Positions 36,268 to 44,730 of a DNA stretch of 64,000 bases are shown here, one piece after another. The position numbers and the translations under genes were made by a program. The first letter of the stretch is position 1. The number at the start of each line of letters is the position of its first letter. Source of the stretch: Amycolatopsis sp. 195334CR (lineage in GTDB: Bacteria; Actinomycetota; Actinomycetes; Mycobacteriales; Pseudonocardiaceae); the NCBI RefSeq assembly GCF_017309385.1, contig NZ_JAFJMJ010000003.1, positions 372,001 through 436,000 on the forward strand, read 5' to 3'. Below the pieces are notes generated by a model that ran no database searches, was not told the origin of the DNA, and saw nothing but the letters and a program-made list of their open reading frames with translations.

Positions 36268-36381
36268 CAGAGGTCCTCTCGCCGTTTTCCCTTGGAGTAC
36301 GGCGAGATTACGAACGGACCGAGCCGCGCCACATCACTCCGTGACGGACAGCCGCGGTAGCTCTCAAGAGGGACACGACGA

Positions 36382-36422
36382 CCCGGGCTCACGCCGCCAC
36401 GTACCGGCGGCGTGAGCCCGGG
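36382..36422 (-). terminator. Long hairpin terminator downstream of pdxS
   Basis: A perfect 17-bp stem (CCCGGGCTCACGCCGCC with its complement) with a 7-nt loop starts 12 nt after the pdxS stop. It should isolate pdxS from the CPBP gene. Confidence 0.85.
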
Positions 36423-36433
36423 GTCGCCTCCGC

Positions 36434-37345
36434 TTACCAGCCGCGCTCGGCCAGGCGGTGCGGCTCCGGCACGTCGTCGACGTTGATGCCGACCATCGCC
36501 TCGCCGAGGCCGCGCGACACCTTCGCCAACATGTCCGGGTCGTCGTGGAAGGTGGTGGCCTTCACGATCGCCTCGGCCCGGCGCGCCGGGTTGCCCGACT
36601 TGAAGATGCCGGAGCCGACAAAAACGCCCTCGGCGCCGAGCTGCATCATCATCGCCGCGTCGGCCGGGGTGGCGATCCCGCCCGCGGTGAACAGCACCAC
36701 CGGCAGCTTGCCCTTCGCCGCGACCTCCTTGACCAGCTCGTAGGGCGCCTGCAGTTCCTTGGCCGCGACGAACAGCTCGTCCTCGGGCAGCGACGACAGC
36801 CGCCGCAGCTCACCGCGGATCTTGCGCATGTGCGTGGTCGCGTTGGACACGTCGCCGGTGCCCGCCTCGCCCTTGGAGCGGATCATCGCCGCGCCCTCGT
36901 TGATCCGGCGCAGCGCCTCGCCCAGGTTCGTCGCCCCGCACACGAACGGCACGGTGAACGCCCACTTGTCGATGTGGTTGGCGTAGTCGGCCGGGGTGAG
37001 CACCTCGGACTCGTCGATGTAGTCGACCCCGAGCGACTGCAGCACCTGTGCCTCGACGAAGTGGCCGATCCTGGCCTTGGCCATCACCGGGATGGAGACC
37101 GCTTCGACGATGCCGTCGATCAGGTCGGGGTCGCTCATCCTGGCCACGCCGCCCTGCGCGCGGATGTCGGCGGGGACGCGTTCGAGCGCCATCACCGCGA
37201 CCGCGCCGGCGTCCTCGGCGATCTTGGCCTGCTCGGCGGTGACCACGTCCATGATCACGCCGCCCTTGAGCATCTCGGCCATGCCGCGCTTGACGCGGGC
37301 GGTGCCGGTTTCGGGCGAGGGGGAACTGGTGGCGACGTCAGACAC
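36434..37345 (-). CDS. pdxS: Pyridoxal 5'-phosphate synthase lyase subunit PdxS
   Basis: 303 residues, TIM barrel. [62 protein letters not shown] and [33 protein letters not shown] are highly conserved. It makes PLP from ribose 5-phosphate, glyceraldehyde 3-phosphate and ammonia from PdxT. The GTG at 37345 has GAAAGG seven bases upstream. The gene is monocistronic, bounded by its own promoter region and a 17-bp terminator. Confidence 0.96.
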   Translation of the reverse strand: MSDVATSSPSPETGTARVKRGMAEMLKGGVIMDVVTAEQAKIAEDAGAVAVMALERVPADIRAQGGVARMSDPDLIDGIVEAVSIPVMAKARIGHFVEAQVLQSLGVDYIDESEVLTPADYANHIDKWAFTVPFVCGATNLGEALRRINEGAAMIRSKGEAGTGDVSNATTHMRKIRGELRRLSSLPEDELFVAAKELQAPYELVKEVAAKGKLPVVLFTAGGIATPADAAMMMQLGAEGVFVGSGIFKSGNPARRAEAIVKATTFHDDPDMLAKVSRGLGEAMVGINVDDVPEPHRLAERGW

Positions 37346-37425
37346 GGCAGGGCCTTTCACGAGAACTTTCCAGGGGAATCCGCCTTCGAAGATACGACCG
37401 ACGTGGCCCCTCTTCACAGGCCAGT

Positions 37426-37450
37426 GAGTGGCTATCTCAGCAGTCCACTT
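37426..37450. promoter_or_regulatory. Possible PdxR-type operator upstream of pdxS
   Basis: GAGTGGCTA (37426-37434) and, on the opposite strand, AAGTGGACT (37450-37442) form an inverted pair, and each resembles the AAAGTGGWCTA motif I recall for the MocR-type regulator PdxR in corynebacteria. They lie ~80-105 nt upstream of pdxS. No pdxR gene is in the window. Confidence 0.35.
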
Positions 37451-37600
37451 GGGCCGAATGGCCTGGTGATCGAGCAGGCCACTCGGGCGGCCCCGCGCCA
37501 CCCGGGTGCTTGTTGGGGTTGCGGGTTGTGGTCACTGTCCGTCCGGGTGTGTGATCGAGGCCACACATCCCGAGCCGAAGCCGACGCAAGGAGGCCACTG

Positions 37601-39712
37601 ATGGCCGAAAAGCACTCGAAGAACGGCGAAACCGGGGCCGCGGTCGCTGTGGACGACCCGGCCAACGTGCGCAACGTGGTGCTCGTCGGGCCATCGGGCT
37701 CGGGCAAGACCACGCTGACCGAGGCGCTGCTGGCCGCCTCCGGCACGGTGTCGCGGGCCGGTTCGGTGGTGGAGGGCACCACGGTGTGCGATCACGACCC
37801 CGCCGCGGTGCGGCAGCAGCGCTCGGTCGGGCTGTCGGTGGCCCCGCTGCTGCACGACGGGATCAAGATCAACCTGATCGATACCCCGGGGTACGCGGAC
37901 TTCGTCGGCGAGCTGCGCGCGGGGCTGCGTGCCGCGGACGCCGCGCTCTTCGTGGTCTGCGCGGCCGAGGGCGTGGACGCCGCGACCGCCGCGGTGTGGT
38001 CCGAATGCGCCGCGGTCGGCATGCCGCGCGCGGTGGTGATCGCCCGGCTGGACCACCAGCGCGCCGACGCCGACGCCGAGATCGCCGCCTGCCAGGCCGC
38101 CTTCGGCAGCGGGGTGCTGCCGCTGTACCTGCCCGCGGGCGACGGCCTGATCGGGTTGATCACCCAGCGGTACTTCGACTACTCCGGCGGTTTCCCGGCG
38201 AAGGTCACCGACCCGGACCCGGCCGACGTCGACCGGCTCACCGATGCCCGCAACGAGCTCATCGAGGGCATCATCGCGGAGAGCGAGGACGAGGGCCTGA
38301 TGGACCGGTACCTGTCCGGGGAGGAGATCGCCGAGGCCACGCTGATCGCCGACCTGGAGGCCGCGGTCGCCAAGGGCACGTTCTACCCGGTCATCCCGGT
38401 GTGCGCGCAGACCGGGCTCGGCCTCGGCGAGCTGCTCGACGGCATGGCGCGCGCGTTCCCGTCGCCCCTGGAGCACCCGCTGCCCGAGGTCACCTCACCC
38501 GACGGCATCCCGCGGCCCCGGCTCAGCGCCGACCCGGCGGGCCCGCTCGCGGCCGAGGTGGTGCGCACCGCGGTGGACTCCTACGTCGGCCGGGTCTCGC
38601 TGGTCCGGGTGTTCTCCGGGACGCTGCGGCCGGAGCGGCCGGTGCACGTCTCGGGGCACGGGCTCGCCGAACGCGGTCACGAGGACCACGACGCCGACGA
38701 GCGCGTCGCGCACCTCTACTCCCCGCTCGGCTCGAACCTGCGTGAGGTGCCGTACTGCGTGGCCGGGGATCTGTGCGCGCTGACCAAGGTCGGCTCGGCC
38801 GAGACCGGCGACACCGTGTCGTACCCGGACGACCCGCTGCTGATGAAACCGTGGCCGATGCCCGAGCCGCTGCTCCCGGTCGCCGTGGTGGCGAAGAAGC
38901 GCAGTGACGAGGACACCCTGGCGCGGAACCTGTCCCGGCTGGTCGCCGGTGACCCGACGCTGCGGCTGGAGCGCAACGCCGAAACCGCGCAGCTGGTGCT
39001 GTGGTGCATGGGCGAGGCGCACGCCGACGTGGTGTTGTCGCGGTTGCGCTCCGGTGGGGCCGAGATCGACACCGAGCCGGTGCGGATCAGCCTGCGCGAG
39101 ACCTTCGCCGGGAAGGCGACCGGGCACGGCAGGCACGTCAAGCAGTCCGGCGGGCACGGGCAGTACGCCGTGTGCGACATCGAGGTGGAGCCGATGCCGC
39201 GCGGGGGCGGGTTCCAGTTCGTCGACCGGGTGGTCGGCGGGGCGGTGCCGCACCAGTTCATCCCGAGTGTGGAGAAGGGAGTCCGCGCGCAGCTCGGCCG
39301 CGGTCTGGTCGAGGGGCACCCGGTGGTCGACATCAAGGTGACCCTGGTCGACGGCAAGGCGCACAGCGTGGATTCGTCGGACGCCGCGTTCCAGACGGCG
39401 GGGGCGCTGGCGCTGAAGGACGCGGCGGCGAAGGCGCGGATCTCGCTGCTCGAACCGCTCGACGAGGTGGCAGTGCACCTGCCGGACGAACACCTGGGCA
39501 CGGTGCTCGGCGACCTGTCGTCACGGCGGGGCCGGGTGCTCGGCACGGAGGCCGCGGACGGCGGCCGGACCGTCATCCGCGCCGAGGTCCCGGCCACCGA
39601 ACTCCTGCGCTACGCGATCGACCTGCGGGCGCTGACCTCGGGCACCGCCACCTTCACCCGGCGGCACGCCCGATTCGACCCGATGCCGGAAGGAGCAATG
39701 AAGAGCGGCTGA
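37601..39712 (+). CDS. Elongation factor G-like protein EF-G2
   Basis: 703 residues, full EF-G domain order. G1 is GPSGSGKTT (30-38) and G3 is DTPG (94-97), but the G4 motif NKxD is replaced by ARLD (148-151), so guanine recognition is probably altered. Domains II-V are present (VSLVRVFSGTLRP, GEAHADVVLSRL, KQSGGHGQYAVCDIEVEP). It resembles mycobacterial Rv0120c (FusA2), a paralogue of EF-G without an established role in elongation. AGGAGG six bases before the ATG supports this start. No ribosomal protein genes are near. Confidence 0.9.
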   Translation: MAEKHSKNGETGAAVAVDDPANVRNVVLVGPSGSGKTTLTEALLAASGTVSRAGSVVEGTTVCDHDPAAVRQQRSVGLSVAPLLHDGIKINLIDTPGYADFVGELRAGLRAADAALFVVCAAEGVDAATAAVWSECAAVGMPRAVVIARLDHQRADADAEIAACQAAFGSGVLPLYLPAGDGLIGLITQRYFDYSGGFPAKVTDPDPADVDRLTDARNELIEGIIAESEDEGLMDRYLSGEEIAEATLIADLEAAVAKGTFYPVIPVCAQTGLGLGELLDGMARAFPSPLEHPLPEVTSPDGIPRPRLSADPAGPLAAEVVRTAVDSYVGRVSLVRVFSGTLRPERPVHVSGHGLAERGHEDHDADERVAHLYSPLGSNLREVPYCVAGDLCALTKVGSAETGDTVSYPDDPLLMKPWPMPEPLLPVAVVAKKRSDEDTLARNLSRLVAGDPTLRLERNAETAQLVLWCMGEAHADVVLSRLRSGGAEIDTEPVRISLRETFAGKATGHGRHVKQSGGHGQYAVCDIEVEPMPRGGGFQFVDRVVGGAVPHQFIPSVEKGVRAQLGRGLVEGHPVVDIKVTLVDGKAHSVDSSDAAFQTAGALALKDAAAKARISLLEPLDEVAVHLPDEHLGTVLGDLSSRRGRVLGTEAADGGRTVIRAEVPATELLRYAIDLRALTSGTATFTRRHARFDPMPEGAMKSG

Positions 39713-39758
39713 CTGGCCGCTCGGGCCGGAGCGCTACCGGCGCGCGCCCAGGGCTGCG

Positions 39759-39893
39759 GTCGACCCCAGACGACACCGCCGCCCTCCGGCACGCACGTCG
39801 AGCCCGGACGACACCGAAAGGCTCCAAGCTGCAAGTCGGGTCCAGGCGACACCGAAGGGCCCCATGCCTGCCAGTCGAGCCCGGGCGACACCG
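39759..39893. repeat. 38-bp degenerate tandem repeat in a convergent gap
   Basis: Units start at 39759, 39797, 39835 and 39874 (periods 38, 38, 39). Each begins with a version of GTCGAGCCCGGACGACACCG and diverges in its second half. The repeat fills most of the gap between the EF-G2 stop and the next convergent stop. Confidence 0.8.
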
Positions 39894-39899
39894 GAGTGC

Positions 39900-40403
39900 T
39901 CAGGCCTCCAGATCAGGTTCGGCGATCTCGAAGTACTCCGGCTGCGGCGCGGTTCCGGCGAGCTTGAAGTACCGGACCTTGCGCCGCCGCCGGAGGGCGA
40001 GGGTGTCGCGCACGGCATCGTTGTGCACCCGCCGCGCGATCACCACGCGGTGCCCGGCGTCGTCGAGTTCGCCCGCCAGTCCAACCGGCAGCACCGACCG
40101 GTCCACTTCGGCCAGCAGCCGGGTCAGCTCGTTCTCCTCGGCCTCGCGTTCCGACCGCGGCGCGGCCTCGGCGCGTTCGGCGGCTTCGCGCAGGCGTTCC
40201 GCGCGTTCACCGGACTGGTCACCGGCCGCGGCCACCGCCCGCGCCACCACCGCCCGCCGCGCCAGCGCCGCGTCCAGCGCGGCCCACCCGGCGTCGGTGC
40301 GCACGTGCAGCCGGTCCAACCGGTTGGCCGTGGCGACCAGGAACAACCCGACCAGCACGATGGCCACCGCCGCCACCGACAGCAACACGATCAACGTGGT
40401 CAC
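39900..40403 (-). CDS. LemA-like membrane-anchored protein
   Basis: 167 residues. One N-terminal membrane helix (3-24) is followed by NRLDRLHVRTDAGWAALDAALARRAVVARAV, a helical pattern much like LemA proteins, and ends in a basic patch (ALRRRRKVRYFKLAG). Function unknown. Its ATG overlaps the pimA stop (ATGA), so it is the last gene of the phosphatidylinositol mannoside operon in this organism. Confidence 0.7.
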   Translation of the reverse strand: MTTLIVLLSVAAVAIVLVGLFLVATANRLDRLHVRTDAGWAALDAALARRAVVARAVAAAGDQSGERAERLREAAERAEAAPRSEREAEENELTRLLAEVDRSVLPVGLAGELDDAGHRVVIARRVHNDAVRDTLALRRRRKVRYFKLAGTAPQPEYFEIAEPDLEA

Positions 40404-41542
40404 GACGCGGGCTCCACATCCGGGCTGACGCGACGCGGGTCCGCCGCGATCGCCGCCTCGTACACCCGCAGCACCTGGGTCGTCACCACGGACCAGTCGT
40501 AGATCACCACGCGCTCCCCCGCCGCCGCGGCCAGCGACGCCCGCTGGGCCGGGTCACCGAGCAGTTCGCGCAGGGCCGCCGTCCACGACGCCGGGTCACC
40601 GGTGGTGGCGAGCATGCCCGCGCGACCGTCGTCGAGCACGCGGCGGAACGAGTCGAGGTCGCTGGCCAGCACGCACGTCCCAGCCGCCATCGCCTCGGTC
40701 AGGATCATGCCGAAGCTCTCGCCGCCGGTGTTGGGCGCGCAGTACACGTCCACGCTGCGCAACGCGCGCGCCTTGGTCTCGTCGTCGACCTGGCCGAGCA
40801 GTTCCAGGTGCGGCGCCAGCTCCGGACCGGCTTCGCGCAGCAGCGCCTTCTCGTCACCACGCCCGGCCACCAGCACACGCAGCTCGGGGAAGTCCGGCAG
40901 CAACGCGCGCAGCGCTTCGAGCAGCACCCCCATGCCCTTGCGCGGTTCGCTGTACCGGCCGACGAAGCCGACCGTGCCGCCGCTGCGCGGGTACCCGTCG
41001 AGCGGGCTCGCCGCGGCGAAGAAACCGGCGTCCACCCCGTTCGGGATCTCCACCGCGTCCCCGCCGGAGTGCTCGACCTGCACCCGGCGGGCCAGCGCCG
41101 AGACCGCGATGCGCGCGGTGATCTTCTCCAGCAGCGGCCGCAGCACCGGCTGGAACGCCGCGAGCGTGCGCGAGCGCGGCGTGGCCGTGTGGAAGGTCGC
41201 CACGATCGGGCCGTCAGCGATCTTCAACGCCAGCAGCGACAGGCTCGGCACCGCGGGTTCGTGCAGGTGCAGCACGTCGAAGTCGTTGTCGCGCAACCAG
41301 CGCCGGACCCGCGCGTAGGACACCGGGCCGAACTGCAGGCGCGCCACCGAGCCGTTGTACGGGATGCCGAGCGCCTTGCCCGCCGGGTGCACGAAGGCGG
41401 GAACGTCCGCGTCCTCGTCGGCGGGGGCGAGCACGGAAACCTCGTGACCGCGTTCGAGCAACGCCTCGGCCAGGTCGACCACGTGCCCCTGGACCCCACC
41501 GGGCACGTCGAAGGAATACGGGCAGACGATGCCGACCCTCAT
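40400..41542 (-). CDS. pimA: Phosphatidylinositol mannosyltransferase PimA
   Basis: 380 residues, GT4 glycosyltransferase with two Rossmann domains. MRVGIVCPYSFDVPGGVQGHVVDLAEAL is the PimA start; the donor domain has VGFVGRYSEPRKGMGVLLEA and PNTGGESFGMILTEAMAAGT with the nucleotide-binding glutamate. It adds the first mannose from GDP-mannose to phosphatidylinositol on the inner membrane face. Its start overlaps the acyltransferase stop by 4 nt. Confidence 0.95.
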   Translation of the reverse strand: MRVGIVCPYSFDVPGGVQGHVVDLAEALLERGHEVSVLAPADEDADVPAFVHPAGKALGIPYNGSVARLQFGPVSYARVRRWLRDNDFDVLHLHEPAVPSLSLLALKIADGPIVATFHTATPRSRTLAAFQPVLRPLLEKITARIAVSALARRVQVEHSGGDAVEIPNGVDAGFFAAASPLDGYPRSGGTVGFVGRYSEPRKGMGVLLEALRALLPDFPELRVLVAGRGDEKALLREAGPELAPHLELLGQVDDETKARALRSVDVYCAPNTGGESFGMILTEAMAAGTCVLASDLDSFRRVLDDGRAGMLATTGDPASWTAALRELLGDPAQRASLAAAAGERVVIYDWSVVTTQVLRVYEAAIAADPRRVSPDVEPAS

Positions 41543-42453
41543 GCCTGCGCCTCGACCTCTTCCGGCAGGCCGCCCGGGAAGTCGGCGGTCCAGAACGGCT
41601 GCAGCATGTGCCAGTCGGTCGGGTGGGCGGCGATGTCGCCGGCGAAGATGTCGGCCAGTGCCTGGGTGGCGGCGGGCACCTCGGCCCGCGCGGTCACGCG
41701 GATCCGCGGGTGCATCCGGATCTGCCAGCCGCCCTCGGTGAACCAGCAGCCGACCGGGATCAGCGCGGCGCCGGTGGTCGCGGCGAGGCGGGCCGGGCCG
41801 GGCGGCATCCTGGTCTGCTCGCCGAAGAAGGTCACGTCGATGCCGGAGCCGGTCAGGTCGCGGTCGCCGACCAGGCAGATGGCCTTGTTCTCGCGCAGGC
41901 GCTTGAGCAGCACGCGGAAGGCGGCGCTGTCGCCGGTCAGCGGCACGACCTCGAAGCCGAGCGACTCGCGGAAGGCGACGAACCGGCGGAAGACCGACTC
42001 CGGTTCAAGCCGTTCGACCACGGTGGTGAAGCCACCGAGGTAGCCGGTCAGCCAGACGCCGGCCGCGTCCCAGTTGCCGGTGTGCGGCAGGGCGAACACC
42101 ACGCCGTTGCCCTCGGCGAGCGCGGCGTCGAGGTTCTCCACGCCGGTGATCGCCGCGGCCACCTTCGCGCGGACCTGCTCGTGGTCCATCGCCGGCAGGC
42201 GGAAGCTCTCCTGCCAGTAGCGCGCGTACGACCGCATCGCGCGCTTGGTCAGCTCGTCCAGCTCGGCGGCGTCGGCCTGGGGCACCACGCGGGCGAGGTT
42301 GCGGCGCAGCTGCTGGACGCTGGGGCCGCCGCGCCAGGTGGCGAGGTCGGCGCCGAGGGAGAAGATCGCGTTCGCGGCCGGTTCGGACAGCATGCGCGCC
42401 AGGCGCCAGCCCGCCGCGTAGGCGAGGTCCGTGGTCCGGCCGGCGAGGCTCAC
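41539..42453 (-). CDS. patA: Phosphatidylinositol mannoside acyltransferase
   Basis: 304 residues, HtrB/LpxL-type acyltransferase. The H124-x4-D129 motif (PHTGNWDAAG) is the catalytic centre, and LVGDRDLTGSGIDVTFFGEQTRMPPGPARLA is typical of PatA. It transfers an acyl chain from acyl-CoA to the mannose of PIM. It overlaps pgsA and pimA by 4 nt on each side, the usual pgsA-patA-pimA order of actinobacteria that make PIMs. Confidence 0.93.
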   Translation of the reverse strand: MSLAGRTTDLAYAAGWRLARMLSEPAANAIFSLGADLATWRGGPSVQQLRRNLARVVPQADAAELDELTKRAMRSYARYWQESFRLPAMDHEQVRAKVAAAITGVENLDAALAEGNGVVFALPHTGNWDAAGVWLTGYLGGFTTVVERLEPESVFRRFVAFRESLGFEVVPLTGDSAAFRVLLKRLRENKAICLVGDRDLTGSGIDVTFFGEQTRMPPGPARLAATTGAALIPVGCWFTEGGWQIRMHPRIRVTARAEVPAATQALADIFAGDIAAHPTDWHMLQPFWTADFPGGLPEEVEAQA

Positions 42454-43403
42454 GCGTCCTCCCGGGCCGGTTTGGCCGGTTCCGCTGGTTCAACCGTCGC
42501 CGCCCTGGCCGAGGCCGCTGATTCGACCGCCGCGTTGGCCGGGCCCGCCGGTTCAACCGGTTCGACCGCCGCCTTGGCCGAGCCAGCCGGTTCGACCGGT
42601 TCGACCGCCGCGTTGGCTGAGGCCGCTCGTTCCGCCGGTTCAACCGCCGCGTTCGCCGAGGCCGCAGGTTCAACTGATTCGACCGCCGCGTTCGCCGAGC
42701 CCGCTGGCTCCGCCGGTTCGACCGCCGCCTTGGCTGAGGCTGCGCGTTCCGCCGGTTCCGTGTTGGCTGGTCCAACTGGTTCAACCGGCGCGGCGTTGGC
42801 CGCGGCTCGGGCGGCCCGAGCCACCGCGCCCAGCCGCTGCAACAGCGTGATCAGCGAAAGCACGGCGAGCAACCACAGCGACACCTCGACCGCGTGCGGC
42901 ACGCCCAGGCCCATCAGCCCGGTGCCGACCAGCGCGATGATGAGCCGCTCGGCGCGTTCGATCAGGCCGCCGTCGGCTTCCAGGCCCGAAGCGTCGGCCC
43001 GCGCCTTCACGTACGAGATGACCTGCGCCAGCACCAGGCAGACCAGCGCGGCCGCGGCGGCGCGGTTGTTGTGCGCGCTGGTGAAGCACCACCACGCGAT
43101 GGCGGCGAACAGCGCACCGTCGACCAGCCGGTCGCAGGTGGCGTCGAGCACCGCGCCGAACGGGGTGCCGTGGCCGCGGGCCCTGGCCATCGCGCCGTCG
43201 AGCAGGTCGAGCATGGCGAAGCCCCACACGGTGAACGTGCCGGTGAGCAGCCAGCCGTTCGGGAAGAAGACCAGCGCGCACGCCATCGCGCCCAGGGTGC
43301 CCGCCACGGTCATCACGTTCGGGGTCAGCCCGGCGCGGACCAGCACCGCGCCGATGGGATCGGTGACGCGGGAAACCGAGGCACGCGCGAAGATGTTGAG
43401 CAT
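42450..43403 (-). CDS. pgsA: Phosphatidylinositol phosphate synthase PgsA with repetitive C-terminal tail
   Basis: 317 residues, much longer than the usual ~200-230. Residues 1-200 are the CDP-alcohol phosphotransferase domain with the full D69-G-x2-A-R-x8-G-x3-D87-x3-D91 motif and about six membrane helices; it joins CDP-diacylglycerol with inositol phosphate. Residues ~205-317 are a tail built of 13-residue repeats. MLNIFARASVSRVTDPIG is the normal start. It is the first gene of the four-gene PIM operon. Confidence 0.94.
   Translation of the reverse strand: MLNIFARASVSRVTDPIGAVLVRAGLTPNVMTVAGTLGAMACALVFFPNGWLLTGTFTVWGFAMLDLLDGAMARARGHGTPFGAVLDATCDRLVDGALFAAIAWWCFTSAHNNRAAAAALVCLVLAQVISYVKARADASGLEADGGLIERAERLIIALVGTGLMGLGVPHAVEVSLWLLAVLSLITLLQRLGAVARAARAAANAAPVEPVGPANTEPAERAASAKAAVEPAEPAGSANAAVESVEPAASANAAVEPAERAASANAAVEPVEPAGSAKAAVEPVEPAGPANAAVESAASARAATVEPAEPAKPAREDA
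42480..42760 (-). repeat. 39-bp in-frame tandem repeat in the pgsA tail
   Basis: About six units of 39 nt (GGTTCGACCGCCGCGTTGGC on the plus strand starts a typical unit) encode 13-residue repeats such as ASANAAVEPAERA and GSAKAAVEPVEPA. The reading frame is kept through all units, and the product is an Ala/Glu/Pro/Val-rich, probably disordered tail. Confidence 0.88.
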
Positions 43404-43451
43404 GAGTGTGGTGGCCGGACCTAGCTCCGAAGGTGTGGGGTCCCCCGCAGC

Positions 43452-44027
43452 CTATCCAGAGACACCTGAGGCCCCGGCCTTCGGCTCGCCGGAAAGCACC
43501 GGCGGCTCCTCGGCACAGGCCTCGGCGACGCACGGATCTTCGGCCAGTTCCCTCGCCTTGGCCGCGGCGCAGGGGGCGGCCAGCTTGCCGACGATGGCAT
43601 CGCTGATTTCCCCGAGCGCCCGCACCTGATCCGGGGTCAACGGGTCGAACAGGCTCTGTCGCACCGCTTCGACGTGCCCGGGCGCGGCCGCCTCGAGCGC
43701 GGCGAACCCGGCGGGCGTGAGCGTGGCCCACGCGCCGCGCTTGTCGGTGGCGCACGAGTAGCGCCTGACCCAGCCGTTGGCCTCCAGCCGCGACACCGCG
43801 TGCGACAGGCGGCTGCGCGACGAACGGGAAACGTCAGCTAGATCACTCATGCGCAGCGTGCGCTCGGGCGCCTCGGACAGCGCGACGAGCACCTCGTAGT
43901 ACGTGTGCGGCATGCCGCTCTCCTGCTGGAGCTGCGTTTCCACGTGTCCACGGAGCATCGAGACGGCGGCCGAGAACGAGCGCCAGACCCGCTGCTCCTC
44001 ATCGGTGAGCCACCTCGGTTCGGTCAT
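43452..44027 (-). CDS. MarR family transcriptional regulator
   Basis: 191 residues. Winged helix with TYYEVLVALSEAPERTLRMSDLADVSRSSRSRLSHAVSRLEANGWVRR and the wing ATDKRGAWATLTPAG. The C-terminal ~40 residues are an extension with several Cys residues (PCAAAK, DPCVAEACAEEPP). Start is ATG 44027, or ATG 44036 three codons earlier. It is divergent from the YceI gene, and two palindromes fill the shared gap, so it likely represses both itself and yceI. Confidence 0.9.
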   Translation of the reverse strand: MTEPRWLTDEEQRVWRSFSAAVSMLRGHVETQLQQESGMPHTYYEVLVALSEAPERTLRMSDLADVSRSSRSRLSHAVSRLEANGWVRRYSCATDKRGAWATLTPAGFAALEAAAPGHVEAVRQSLFDPLTPDQVRALGEISDAIVGKLAAPCAAAKARELAEDPCVAEACAEEPPVLSGEPKAGASGVSG

Positions 44028-44042
44028 ACCGCCCATGATACC

Positions 44043-44060
44043 TGGTTGAACGCTCAACCA
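44043..44060. promoter_or_regulatory. MarR operator 1
   Basis: TGGTTGAACGCTCAACCA is a perfect inverted repeat with 7-bp arms and a 4-nt spacer, located just upstream of the marR start. Confidence 0.85.
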
Positions 44061-44075
44061 AAATTCGCTACGGTG

Positions 44076-44096
44076 TGGTTGAGGGTTCAACTACCA
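44076..44096. promoter_or_regulatory. MarR operator 2
   Basis: TGGTTGA-GGGT-TCAAC is a second copy of the same motif, 33 bp (about three helical turns) from operator 1 and 20 nt upstream of yceI. Confidence 0.8.
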
Positions 44097-44115
44097 CTGC
44101 TTCAGAGGAGTTTCC

Positions 44116-44664
44116 ATGAGCGCACCCACCACCGAGATCCCCGGCTACGTGACCGGGACCTGGAACATCGACGCGGCGCACTCCGCGGTGACCTACAGCG
44201 TCAAGCACCTCGGCCTGGCCAAGTCGCGTGGCACCTTCCAGCAGTTCGGTGGCCAGATCGTGACCGGGGAGAACATCCTCGACTCCACCGTGACCGCCGA
44301 GATCGAGGTCGCCTCGATCAGCACCGGGGTCGGCCCGCGCGACGAGCACCTCAAGACCGAGGAGTACTTCGACGCGGCGAACCACCCGAAGATCATCTTC
44401 CGCTCCACCGGCATCCGCCAGGACGACGACGAGTTCCTCATCGACGGCGAGCTGACCTGGCGGGGCGCGACCGTGCCGGTCACCCTGGAGGCCGAGTTCA
44501 ACGGCATCGGCCCGAACCCGGCGAACAACAACGCCACCACCATCGGCGTCTCCGCCGAGGCCACCGTCGCCCGCCGCGACTTCGGCATCGGCCCGGAGGG
44601 CAACGCCTTCCTCGGCGAGAAGGTGAAGATCACCCTCGAGATCGAGGCCGCGCTGCAGGACTGA
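44116..44664 (+). CDS. YceI family protein
   Basis: 182 residues. Lipocalin-like YceI pattern: GTWNIDAAHSAVTYSVKHLGLAKSRGTFQQFGG, DEHLKTEEYFDAANHPKIIFRSTGI and a final charged strand. Members bind isoprenoids or amphiphilic molecules. No signal peptide is present, so this one is cytoplasmic, unlike E. coli YceI. AGAGGAG precedes the ATG. Regulated by the divergent MarR protein through two operators. Confidence 0.92.
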   Translation: MSAPTTEIPGYVTGTWNIDAAHSAVTYSVKHLGLAKSRGTFQQFGGQIVTGENILDSTVTAEIEVASISTGVGPRDEHLKTEEYFDAANHPKIIFRSTGIRQDDDEFLIDGELTWRGATVPVTLEAEFNGIGPNPANNNATTIGVSAEATVARRDFGIGPEGNAFLGEKVKITLEIEAALQD

Positions 44665-44684
44665 GCGGTGGCCGCCACCGCGTT

Positions 44685-44730
44685 GTGAGGGTGACCGTTC
44701 ACCAGGACGGTCACCCTCACCGCCGCTTTT
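44685..44730. terminator. Bidirectional terminator between yceI and the GlxA-type regulator
   Basis: A perfect 14-bp stem (GTGAGGGTGACCGT with its complement at 44707-44720), an 8-nt loop, and TTTT at 44727-44730. It lies between two convergent stop codons. Confidence 0.88.

Noticed and set aside
39610..39891. Minus-strand 93-codon opening over the 38-bp repeats
   Set aside because: Repeats of 38 and 39 bp do not keep one frame, and it extends into the EF-G2 gene on the other strand.
39759..39893. CRISPR array
   Set aside because: Units are tandem with no spacers of constant length between exact repeats, and no cas genes occur in the window.
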